Source: an uncultured Spirochaetales bacterium
Lineage (GTDB): Bacteria > Spirochaetota > Spirochaetia > Treponematales > Treponemataceae
Reading direction: 5' to 3'
NCBI GenBank assembly: GCA_946061495.1
Contig: CAMGSV010000100.1
Coordinates: forward strand, 1 to 8,816
Length of the DNA: 8,816 bases
Shown: one piece after another, positions 1 through 5,626 of the stretch
How the letters are laid out: each line of letters begins with the position of its first letter
Position numbering within the stretch: position 1 is the stretch's first letter
Program-made: the position numbers and the translations under genes
The notes under the pieces: model-generated
What the model saw: only the letters and a program-made list of their open reading frames with translations
The model's database searches: none
Told to the model about the DNA's origin: nothing

Positions 1-530
1 TTTATATCCGTTTCTTTTGCCGCAAGAGAAAGCAAAAGCTGATTTGGTTTTAATCTGCCATTACAATTTTCTCCTTGTTTTGAAAAGGATTCACCAAAAT
101 CAAATTTATCATAACTACGTGAGAAAATTTTTGCTCTTTTTTGACCTGGCCAATAATAGAGGCATTCGTTTATTATACCTTGCTCATTGTAAGAAAAGGT
201 GTATGAATATTTCTTGTTATTTTTTTCAAAAATTATAGAAAATTCTGTAGGTTCAGATTTTTCTAAAAGTTTATGCGGAGCCCTTATAACAGAGTCCCCT
301 GGTTGATGGTTATTACTATTCAATATTATCAATGCCATTTTTGCAAGAGCATCCAAAACTGAAGTTTTTCCAGATCCATTTGCTCCATATATCTCGGCAC
401 AACGTAAATATAAATTTTCGTTAAATGATATTAAAGAAGAAGCATGTGTAGTATCTGCAGAAGCCCTCATAGAAAATGTAACCTCGTCTTTAATGGAACG
501 ATGGTTCTTGCATTTAAACTGTAACAACAT
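1..530 (-). CDS. AAA family ATPase (RloA/COG1106-like), partial: C-terminus beyond left edge
   Basis: This open frame starts at the ATG complementary to 528-530 and runs leftward off the window after 176 codons without a stop. The protein opens MLLQFKCKNHRSIKDEVTFS, the usual N-terminus of ATPases of the AAA_15/AAA_21 (COG1106, SMC/RecF-like) group. A Walker A motif, GANGSGKT, lies at residues 49-56, just after the hydrophobic strand at about 44-48. The Walker B and signature motifs would be in the missing part. A purine-rich ribosome site (GAGAGGA on the minus strand) sits 6-7 nt before the ATG. Known relatives include ATPases of phage-defence systems (RloA, PARIS AriA, Septu-like), in which a partner effector gene usually lies next door; any partner here would be left of the window. 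The gene is clearly more AT-rich than everything to its right, suggesting separate acquisition. The ATPase assignment is firm; a defence role is inference. Confidence 0.85.
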   Translation of the reverse strand, partial: MLLQFKCKNHRSIKDEVTFSMRASADTTHASSLISFNENLYLRCAEIYGANGSGKTSVLDALAKMALIILNSNNHQPGDSVIRAPHKLLEKSEPTEFSIIFEKNNKKYSYTFSYNEQGIINECLYYWPGQKRAKIFSRSYDKFDFGESFSKQGENCNGRLKPNQLLLSLAAKETDI

Positions 531-545
531 AATACATCCTCTCGA

Positions 546-565
546 ATACTATATACATATAGTAT
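546..565. promoter_or_regulatory. Perfect 9+9 palindrome over the ATPase promoter (candidate operator)
   Basis: ATACTATAT and ATATAGTAT are exact reverse complements separated by the 2 bases AC. The element overlaps the predicted -10 box and transcription start of the leftward ATPase gene, the place where a repressor operator would sit. It differs in sequence from the ATCGT-type palindromes at 1040-1053 and 1103-1116, so a different regulator would be expected. The AT-rich context makes a chance palindrome easier, which lowers confidence. Confidence 0.4.
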
Positions 566-589
566 ATCGGTTGCTTCCTGAATATACAA
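561..589 (-). promoter_or_regulatory. Predicted sigma-70-type promoter of the AAA ATPase gene
   Basis: On the minus strand a -35-like TTGTAT (584-589, 3 of 6 consensus bases) is separated by exactly 17 nt from a -10 box TATACT (561-566, 5 of 6). The predicted start is near 554, about 24 nt before the ATPase ATG. The -35 is weak, so an activator or an extended -10 effect may matter. This suggests that the ATPase can be transcribed independently of the XRE gene upstream. Confidence 0.45.
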
Positions 590-638
590 CACATATTTGT
601 AAAAAACACGCAAATTTACAATAAATAACAGAACTTTG

Positions 639-693
639 AAAAAATATTTGCCCGGCCGCAGCCCTAACCACCGTCCCGCCAGTTAGGTGGGCT
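639..693 (-). terminator. Possible weak terminator after the XRE gene
   Basis: Reading leftward from the XRE stop codon (683-685), AGCCC+TAAC (660-668) can pair with GTTA+GGGCT (682-685 and 689-693) with a 3-nt bulge; alternatively CCTAAC/GTTAGG form a perfect 6-bp stem. A run of six T on the minus strand (639-644) follows, but about 15 nt after the stem base, which is too far for a classic intrinsic terminator. The hairpin overlaps the stop codon. Confidence 0.25.
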
Positions 694-1027
694 CCAATCC
701 CCGTTCCCGCTCCTGCTGCGCCAGCGTCCTCACCATCATCTTCAGAGAATCCACCACCTGCTCAGGGAGCACCTCCATGTCCATCTCCATGCTCTTGTAC
801 TTGTTGGCCGGCTTCTCCCCATGAGTCTCACCGGTCACCAGGTATTCCACCGTCACATTCAAGACTTGCGCCAACCGGACTGCCACATCCGCCGGCGGCA
901 TGGAGGACTGGACGCCCAGGTACATATCCAGCGCCCGTTTCTTTATTCCGGCTTTAAAAGCAACTTCTTTTTGGAGCAGACCCGCATATTCAATTTCTGA
1001 ACGAAGCCTCTGTGCAAATGTTGACAT
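683..1027 (-). CDS. XRE/Cro-CI-type HTH transcriptional regulator
   Basis: A 114-residue protein when begun at the ATG complementary to 1025-1027 (MSTFAQRLRS). A longer frame beginning at a GTG at 1099 would add 24 residues encoded by promoter-like AT-rich DNA and is unlikely. Residues about 4-66 form a helix-turn-helix of the XRE kind: QKEVAFKAG is helix 2 with the turn, KKRALDMYL the recognition helix, and DVAVRLAQVLNVTVEYLVTG the last helices with the characteristic V-EYL-TG ending. The C-terminal 48 residues are charged (methionine- and glutamate-rich), probably a short dimerisation tail. The gene is divergent from the polysaccharide operon, and two palindromes in the shared upstream region are the likely binding sites, so autorepression plus control of the operon is the best reading. 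The AAAGG ribosome site lies unusually close to the ATG. The sequence style recalls Treponema regulators; that is impression, not a search result. Confidence 0.85.
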   Translation of the reverse strand: MSTFAQRLRSEIEYAGLLQKEVAFKAGIKKRALDMYLGVQSSMPPADVAVRLAQVLNVTVEYLVTGETHGEKPANKYKSMEMDMEVLPEQVVDSLKMMVRTLAQQERERGLEPT

Positions 1028-1039
1028 GCCTTTACTAAT

Positions 1040-1053
1040 ATCATAATTACGAT
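1040..1053. promoter_or_regulatory. Operator-like palindrome A (proximal to the XRE gene)
   Basis: On the minus strand this reads ATCGTAATTATGAT, matching palindrome B (1103-1116; minus-strand ATCGTTATTACGAT) at 12 of 14 positions, with the flanking GT also shared. It covers the predicted -10 box (TATGAT, 1040-1045) of the leftward XRE promoter, so a protein bound here would block XRE transcription. Confidence 0.6.
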
Positions 1054-1069
1054 ACCAGATTATTGACAA
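1040..1069 (-). promoter_or_regulatory. Predicted promoter of the XRE gene
   Basis: On the minus strand TTGTCA (1064-1069, 5 of 6 consensus) is followed after 18 nt by TATGAT (1040-1045, 5 of 6). The predicted start falls near 1033, only about 6 nt before the ATG at 1027, giving a very short leader that would still contain the AAAGG ribosome site. The -35 overlaps the rightward -35 box on the other strand. Confidence 0.45.
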
Positions 1070-1091
1070 GTGTATAAATACGATATAATAT
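1063..1091 (+). promoter_or_regulatory. Predicted promoter of the polysaccharide operon
   Basis: A perfect -35 TTGACA (1063-1068) is followed by TATAAT (1084-1089) at a short 15-nt spacing, or by TAATAT (1086-1091, 4 of 6) at 17 nt. The predicted start is near 1096-1098, immediately before palindrome B. The -35 overlaps the leftward -35 within TTGACAA/TTGTCAA, so the two polymerases would compete. Confidence 0.5.
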
Positions 1092-1102
1092 ATCTTCACA
1101 TA

Positions 1103-1116
1103 ATCGTAATAACGAT
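1103..1116. promoter_or_regulatory. Operator-like palindrome B (proximal to the polysaccharide operon)
   Basis: ATCGTAATAACGAT has perfect ATCGT/ACGAT half-sites around a 4-nt centre. It lies 14 nt downstream of the rightward -10 box, at or just after the predicted transcription start of the operon. Its centre is 63 bp from that of palindrome A, six helical turns, so both sites face the same side of the DNA. Confidence 0.6.
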
Positions 1117-1133
1117 ACTTTGTACAACATTCC

Positions 1134-1167
1134 CCCCGTCACGGTGTTTCGGCCCGGGCGGGCGGGG
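1134..1167 (+). promoter_or_regulatory. GC-rich leader hairpin ahead of the antiterminator gene
   Basis: In the predicted leader transcript CCCCGUC (1134-1140) pairs with GGCGGGG (1161-1167), 7 bp with one G-U pair, around a 20-nt loop, and is followed by AUUUU (1168-1172). It could act as a weak attenuator, a recruitment hairpin of the kind LoaP-type antiterminators use, or a structure hiding the G-rich sequence upstream of the start codon. This is a hand-drawn fold, not calculated. Confidence 0.3.
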
Positions 1168-1183
1168 ATTTTCATAGCGTGAG

Positions 1184-1735
1184 ATGGGGACTGCAACGGT
1201 GGAGTATTATTGTCTGATGGTGAGGGCGGGAAAGGAAGGCGAGTGCAAGGAGCAGATTCAGCGGGTGCTTGACCAGCATGAAGCCAGCGCACGGCTGTTC
1301 TTCTTCCAGCGGAAGCTCAAGAAGGGGAACGGAAGCTTTTTTGACGTGCCGCTGTTCACCGGCTGCGTGTTCCTGCAGACAGAACGGCTGACGCCAGAAA
1401 TGCTCAAGCTCATCAGGCAGACGGGAACCTTCTTCCATTTCCTTCCCCGCAACACAACCCCGCTGTCAATTCGGGGGCCGGCCTTGCAGGAGCTGCAGCA
1501 CTATGTGGATTACGGGGAATACCTGGATGCCTCCCAGCTGCTGTTCCTGCCGGAACGAAGAATCAAGGCTCTGTCTGGCCCTCTGGTGGGGCTTGAGGGC
1601 AGCATCTACAAGGTGAACAAAAAGAAAAAGCAGATCACACTCTTCTCCAAGCTACGGCCGGACGGAGACCGGTTCGACCTTATCTATGAAGATGTTCCGT
1701 TGGCAGAAGCTCCGGCTCCTGGGCGAGAGCGATGA
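1184..1735 (+). CDS. NusG-family transcription antiterminator (UpxY/LoaP/RfaH-like paralogue)
   Basis: A 183-residue protein with the two-domain plan of specialised NusG proteins. The NGN domain is at about residues 6-105: it starts with the strand YYCLMVRAGKEGE and includes PLFTGCVFLQTE and GTFFHFLPRN. A linker follows, then a KOW-type domain at about 125-175 (IKALSGPLVGLEGSIYKVNK). The protein would bind elongating RNA polymerase near the start of the operon and suppress Rho-dependent or intrinsic termination in the long downstream transcript; dedicated NusG paralogues at the head of polysaccharide loci are well known. The start is uncertain. ATG 1184 lacks a good Shine-Dalgarno sequence, while GTG 1199 (then EYYCLMV) keeps the whole NGN domain and has GGGGA 8-9 nt upstream. 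The gene overlaps the flippase start by 4 bp (ATGA). It is likely controlled by the divergent XRE repressor. Housekeeping NusG is unlikely given the context and divergent sequence. Confidence 0.85.
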   Translation: MGTATVEYYCLMVRAGKEGECKEQIQRVLDQHEASARLFFFQRKLKKGNGSFFDVPLFTGCVFLQTERLTPEMLKLIRQTGTFFHFLPRNTTPLSIRGPALQELQHYVDYGEYLDASQLLFLPERRIKALSGPLVGLEGSIYKVNKKKKQITLFSKLRPDGDRFDLIYEDVPLAEAPAPGRER

Positions 1736-3294
1736 TGAAAGAGCCCCTCCCCTACTACACCAATGCCTCCTCAACAAAGCGGATAGCCAGGAACACACTG
1801 ATGCTGTACTTCCGCCAGATGCTGATAATGGCGGTGAGCCTGTACACGGTGCGGGTGGTGCTGAACACCCTGGGAGCCGAGGATTACGGGATCTACAACG
1901 TGGTGGCCGGGGTGGTGACCATGTTCGGCTTTGTGAATAATGCGATGGCCACGGCCAGCCAGCGGTACCTCAGCTTCGCCCTGGGGCAGGATGACGGAAT
2001 CCAGCTGAAAAGGTATTTTTCCATGTCCCTCACAATCCATTGCCTAATTGCCTTGGCAGTGGTAGGCATCGCCGAGACGGCGGGATTGTGGCTTGTGGAG
2101 CACAATCTGGTGATTCCGGCCCAGAGGCAGCAGGCGGTCATCTGGATCTACCAGGCGTCGATATTCTCCACAATGTGTACAATGCTGACCGCCCCCTTCA
2201 TGGCGGCCATCATTGCCCACGAGGACATGGACATCTATGCCTATGTCTCGATAGTGGAGGTGGGTCTGAAACTCGGCATTGCATGTATACTACCACTGTT
2301 TGCCACGGACAGGCTGATTCTGTATAGCCTCTTGATGGCCCTGATTGTACTCGTCACCGCCGCCATCTACAGCACCATCTGCGTGAAAAGATATGCCGAG
2401 TGCAGGGGCGGACTCCTCCGGGACAAAGCCCTATTCAAGGAGATGTCCAGCTACACCGGGTGGAACATGTTCGGCTCCGCATCCGGTGTCCTGAAGAACC
2501 AAATGGTAAACATAATTCTCAATCAGTTTTTCAGCCTCACAGTAAATACGGCAAGAGGGATTGCCTACCAGGTAAACGGTGCGGTCAGCAGCTTCGCACA
2601 AAATTTCACCACAGCAGTACGGCCACAAATCATAAAAAGCTATGCAAGCGGTGAAAGGGACAGGATGCTGCAGTTCATGTCCAGAAGCTGCAAGGCAACC
2701 CTTTTGCTGATGTATATTTTCGCTCTACCATTGATTCTGGAGATGCCCTACGTACTGCACCTGTGGCTCAAGGAGGTGCCTGAACATGCGGTGCTGTTTA
2801 CACGCCTCGCCTTGTCCGACGCCCTACTCGACTCTGTCAGCTATCCTTTGATGGCTGCAGCCCAGGCCACCGGCAGAGTCAGGCTGTACCAGTCGGTAGT
2901 TGGCGGAGTCCTGCTGCTGAACGCTCCCGCCGCATACACGGTGTTGAGATGGGGAGGAGAACCCCACAGCGTCTTTGCCGTCTCCATCGGCATCACCATG
3001 CTGGCTTTTGTGGTGAGGCTGCTGATTCTAAGGCATCTCATTGATTTTTCTTTCTGGAACTTTATCAGACGCATCCTCTTGCCCCTCGTTTCCAGCGTCG
3101 CCATCGCCGCCATTGTTCCCTGCCTTGCACGGAAGACAATGGCCGAAGGCTTTTTGCGACTGTGCGTCACGACGGCCATTTCCATTGCCAGCGTCGGAAC
3201 AAGCGGCTATTTCATCGCCTTGTCAAAGTCCGAGAGAGTCTGGATGAGACGAACAGCCTGCGGCAGGTTCGGCAGGAGGAACAAGAGGACATGA
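1732..3294 (+). CDS. Wzx-type oligosaccharide flippase (MOP superfamily)
   Basis: A 520-residue, very hydrophobic membrane protein of the size usual for polysaccharide flippases. I see about 12-14 hydrophobic segments, from residues ~23-45 to a last one near ~475-495, followed by a short, strongly basic cytoplasmic tail (RMRR- and GRRNKR-like). The segment VVLNTLGAEDYGIYNVVAGVV at about 42-62 is the typical start of this family, and NxxRGIAYQVNGAVSSFAQNF in the middle matches the second half of the bundle. Its role is to flip lipid-linked repeat units from the cytoplasmic to the periplasmic face of the inner membrane. Two ATG codons occur in tandem (1732 and 1735); the first overlaps the antiterminator stop as ATGA, implying translational coupling. 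The end overlaps the next start in the same way. No symbol is given because flippases are too variable to name without a search. Confidence 0.9.
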   Translation: MMKEPLPYYTNASSTKRIARNTLMLYFRQMLIMAVSLYTVRVVLNTLGAEDYGIYNVVAGVVTMFGFVNNAMATASQRYLSFALGQDDGIQLKRYFSMSLTIHCLIALAVVGIAETAGLWLVEHNLVIPAQRQQAVIWIYQASIFSTMCTMLTAPFMAAIIAHEDMDIYAYVSIVEVGLKLGIACILPLFATDRLILYSLLMALIVLVTAAIYSTICVKRYAECRGGLLRDKALFKEMSSYTGWNMFGSASGVLKNQMVNIILNQFFSLTVNTARGIAYQVNGAVSSFAQNFTTAVRPQIIKSYASGERDRMLQFMSRSCKATLLLMYIFALPLILEMPYVLHLWLKEVPEHAVLFTRLALSDALLDSVSYPLMAAAQATGRVRLYQSVVGGVLLLNAPAAYTVLRWGGEPHSVFAVSIGITMLAFVVRLLILRHLIDFSFWNFIRRILLPLVSSVAIAAIVPCLARKTMAEGFLRLCVTTAISIASVGTSGYFIALSKSERVWMRRTACGRFGRRNKRT

Positions 3295-4376
3295 AAAGAA
3301 TCGGCATCCTGACCTTCCACAATGCGGAGAACTATGGGGCGATGCTGCAAGCCTATGCCCTCAAGCAGCATTTGGAAAAAGAAAATCCTTCCGCTGCGGT
3401 GGGCATCCTCGACTATCGGAACCCACACATTGAGCTATCCTATAAATATTTTAAGCCGTGGTCGTTTTTCAAGCACAAGGGGGCAGCAAAGATTCTGGCA
3501 GTCCTGCTGCAGCTCTACTATCTCCCTGGGAAGATGAAAGTGAAAAAATGCTTCAGGACATTCACCGAGGAATATCTCAAGCCGACGGGCGGGGACTTTG
3601 ACAGCTATGACTGGATGGTCTACGGAAGCGACCAAATCTGGAACCCAACCCTGACTGGCGGCGACGGCACGTACATGGGGAAGGGCTTTTCCGGCAGGAA
3701 AATTTCCTATGGAGCCAGTGACGGCGGCGAGCTACAGGTGAACCCAGAAATCGTCAAGCTACTTGAAGACTTCGACTCCATTTCATGCAGGGAAACATCT
3801 CTGACAAGGCGGCTTGGACAATGCATTTCCCACAAGCCCTTAGCCACCGTCTGTGACCCCGTGTTTCTTCTGTCTAAGGAAGCGTGGCTTGCCTTTGCAA
3901 AAAGTCCGAAGGAGACAGATTACGTATTGATTTACAAGGTAGCAGAGAATCCGGTCTTGGACAAGGAAGCTGAAAGGTTCGCAAGGCATCACAAGAAAAA
4001 GGTCATTCAGATTGTATATGTACGGAGCGTGAGAAAATTCTTTTGCCGTGCCCAAAAATTTGTGCAGGCGATAACGCCCAATGAATTCGTAGGGTATTTT
4101 GCCCATGCAGACCTCGTCTTTACAACCTCGTTCCATGGAACGGCATTCAGCATACTGCTGGAGAGGGATTTCTACACGCTCCAATTTGGGCATAGGGCCG
4201 AGCGTGTGACAGACCTGCTGGACGAGCTGGGGCTGTCAGCGAGATTTGTCAGGACAGTCCCTGGAGCTGAGGCACGGGAAGGGCATGGAATCCATTATAA
4301 AAGTGTCGCACCGAAGCTGGCTGCATACCGGGATAAGTCCATTGAGTTTTTGAAAAGGAGTTTGGGTGATGTGTGA
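3291..4376 (+). CDS. Polysaccharide pyruvyl transferase family protein (CsaB/WcaK-like)
   Basis: A 361-residue protein starting at ATG 3291, which overlaps the flippase stop (ATGA) and has AGGAGG at 3274-3279 and AGAGGA closer in. Family landmarks are visible in order: the N-terminal MKRIGILTFHNAENYGAMLQ with Asn-Tyr-Gly at 14-16, YGSDQIWNP at 111-119, CRETSL from C166, CDPVFLL from C188, and the late TTSFHGTAFS with His282 (the conserved 'S-H-G' segment). Members transfer pyruvyl groups from phosphoenolpyruvate to sugar residues to make ketals; this particular subgroup (with GSDQIWN) is frequent beside FrhB-like genes in polysaccharide loci and its exact reaction is less certain. A frame extended upstream to 3162 exists but only reuses flippase coding DNA. 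The 3' end overlaps the next gene by 8 bp. Confidence 0.88.
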   Translation: MKRIGILTFHNAENYGAMLQAYALKQHLEKENPSAAVGILDYRNPHIELSYKYFKPWSFFKHKGAAKILAVLLQLYYLPGKMKVKKCFRTFTEEYLKPTGGDFDSYDWMVYGSDQIWNPTLTGGDGTYMGKGFSGRKISYGASDGGELQVNPEIVKLLEDFDSISCRETSLTRRLGQCISHKPLATVCDPVFLLSKEAWLAFAKSPKETDYVLIYKVAENPVLDKEAERFARHHKKKVIQIVYVRSVRKFFCRAQKFVQAITPNEFVGYFAHADLVFTTSFHGTAFSILLERDFYTLQFGHRAERVTDLLDELGLSARFVRTVPGAEAREGHGIHYKSVAPKLAAYRDKSIEFLKRSLGDV

Positions 4377-5574
4377 TTATTTTGAGACAAAGGACAAGAG
4401 TCTTTGCTGCGGATGCACCGCATGTGAGCACATCTGCCCCCATCATGTCATCACCATGGAGGCGGATGCCCTAGGATTTCCCTATCCTGTTATTGACCAG
4501 GATAGATGTACGAATTGCGGCTTGTGCGTGCGGGTCTGTGATTTCACTGCCCGTGTCCACAATCCCTTGGGGCAGAATAAATTTGCTGAGGTCTACGCCG
4601 TGCGCCACAAGGATGAAGGAGAGGTGGCCACAAGCCAAAGCGGGGCGGCATCGGTGGCACTTTATGACTGGGTGTTTGGGCATGACGGCGTGGCCTACGG
4701 TGCAGGCTATGGGGAGCATTTCAGGGTGGAGCACAAGCGGGTGGCCTCAAAGTCAGAGGCTCAGGAGCTGAAAGGCTCGAAGTACGTTCAGTCCATGATG
4801 GGGAATTGCTTTAAGGATGTGGAGCAGGATTTGAAGGCGGGAAGGCATGTCCTGTTCACTGGCGTGGGGTGCCAGGTCGCCGGATTGCTCTCATATCTAA
4901 AGATGAGGCGCACCGACACCTCCCGGCTTGTCACCTGCGACTTGATTTGCCACGGCGTGCCGTCGCCCCGAATGTGGGAGGACTACCTGACATATATTGA
5001 GACGAAGAAGCTGAAAAAGCCCGTGGTGCGGGTGGATTTCCGTGACAAGAGGCACTATGGATGGAAGTCCCACAAGGAAAGTTTTTATACGACTTATACG
5101 ACTTATACGACTTATACGTACATATTCTATGACCATGTTGCGTTTAGGGAGGCCTGCGGAAAGTGCCCGTATGCCTCCACAAACCGCCTGGCGGATTTCA
5201 CCGTCTGTGACTTCTGGGGATACGAGAAGGTCGTTCCGGAAATGGGAGATGACAACAAGGGCCTGTCATTGATGTTTGTCTCGTCGCCGAAGGCAAAATC
5301 CTTGTTCTTGCAGCTCAAGGACAACCTGCATCACCAGAAGGTTGATGTGCAGGACTGCCTCCAACCCAGTATGGTCGGCCCCAGTGTCCTCAACATGAAC
5401 CGCAGTCAGTTTGAGCAGGATTATGTTGAGCGAGGCTTTGAGTATGTCATGCGGAAGTACGGCAGGAAACCCCTGCGACTGCACCTGAAGTCATGGGCCC
5501 GCAGGTGCATAGTACTTGCCTTCGGTGAGCGTGGCGTGGCCTTTGCCAAGCGGATACTGGGGAAAGGTGCATGA
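4369..5574 (+). CDS. FrhB-type protein with N-terminal 2x[4Fe-4S] ferredoxin domain (coenzyme F420 hydrogenase/dehydrogenase beta-subunit family)
   Basis: A 401-residue protein. I choose ATG 4369, 8 nt after AAGGAG (4355-4360); a GTG lies one codon upstream. Two ferredoxin-type cluster motifs are complete: C13-C16-C19-C23-Pro and C47-C50-C53-C57. FrhB-like domains follow: FTGVGCQVAGL (C168), LICHGVPSPRMW, then a cysteine set ACGKCPYAS (C263, C266) and TVCDFWGYE (C280), which resembles the extra-cluster and flavin region of this family. It is probably a cytoplasmic flavin/Fe-S redox protein. The name reflects archaeal F420 enzymes, but homologues in bacterial glycan operons are thought to modify sugars and their substrate is not established. 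It sits directly after the pyruvyl transferase-like gene, overlapping it by 8 bp, a recurring pair. Residues 240-251 are a Tyr-Thr-Thr repeat encoded by a 9-bp tandem repeat. Confidence 0.88.
   Translation: MCDYFETKDKSLCCGCTACEHICPHHVITMEADALGFPYPVIDQDRCTNCGLCVRVCDFTARVHNPLGQNKFAEVYAVRHKDEGEVATSQSGAASVALYDWVFGHDGVAYGAGYGEHFRVEHKRVASKSEAQELKGSKYVQSMMGNCFKDVEQDLKAGRHVLFTGVGCQVAGLLSYLKMRRTDTSRLVTCDLICHGVPSPRMWEDYLTYIETKKLKKPVVRVDFRDKRHYGWKSHKESFYTTYTTYTTYTYIFYDHVAFREACGKCPYASTNRLADFTVCDFWGYEKVVPEMGDDNKGLSLMFVSSPKAKSLFLQLKDNLHHQKVDVQDCLQPSMVGPSVLNMNRSQFEQDYVERGFEYVMRKYGRKPLRLHLKSWARRCIVLAFGERGVAFAKRILGKGA
5086..5118 (+). repeat. In-frame 9-bp tandem repeat (TATACGACT, 3 full copies + 6 bp)
   Basis: Three identical copies of TATACGACT (5086-5094, 5095-5103, 5104-5112) are followed by a partial copy TATACG (5113-5118). 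The frame starts on the first base, so each unit encodes Tyr-Thr-Thr and copy-number change would add or remove three residues without shifting frame. It lies between the NFDFRDK-type FrhB core strand (VDFRDKRHYGWKSH) and the ACGKCPY cysteine motif. Confidence 0.9.
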
Positions 5575-5615
5575 GAGGCGGAATCGCAGCCTGCTGCAAT
5601 GTAGCCGGGGACAAC

Positions 5616-5621
5616 AGGAGG
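5616..5621 (+). promoter_or_regulatory. Strong Shine-Dalgarno AGGAGG deciding the polymerase start
   Basis: AGGAGG lies 5 nt before ATG 5627 in the only sizeable gap (52 bp) of the operon. It supports 5627 over the upstream in-frame start at 5516, which lies within the previous gene. Confidence 0.8.
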
Positions 5622-5626
5622 AAACA

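Noticed and set aside
17..238. Plus-strand open frame of 73 codons at the left end
   Set aside because: It is antisense to the AAA ATPase gene, lacks family-like sequence, and is explained by AT-rich coding DNA on the other strand.
1175..1181. TAGCGTG resembling the end of the RfaH ops element
   Set aside because: Only the last part matches; the GGCGG portion is not at the right distance, and 7 bases are too few.
3162..3290. Upstream extension of the pyruvyl transferase-like frame
   Set aside because: It reuses flippase coding DNA; the canonical N-terminus MKRIGILTFHNAENYG begins at 3291 with an ATGA overlap.
4129..4142. 14-bp perfect palindrome CGTTCCATGGAACG in the pyruvyl transferase-like gene
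   Set aside because: It has no loop, encodes the conserved SFHG motif, and a 14-bp palindrome is expected about once in 9 kb by chance.
4897..5136. Minus-strand open frame containing an RIS repeat
   Set aside because: This is the antisense reading of the 9-bp repeat in the FrhB-like gene; no ribosome site or protein family seen.
5585..5596. Small GCAG/CTGC hairpin in the gap before the polymerase gene
   Set aside because: A 4-bp stem with no T-run; not enough for a terminator or regulatory claim.
5516..5626. Upstream extension of the polymerase frame
   Set aside because: It overlaps the FrhB-like gene, encodes a non-membrane basic stretch, and ignores the AGGAGG at 5616-5621.
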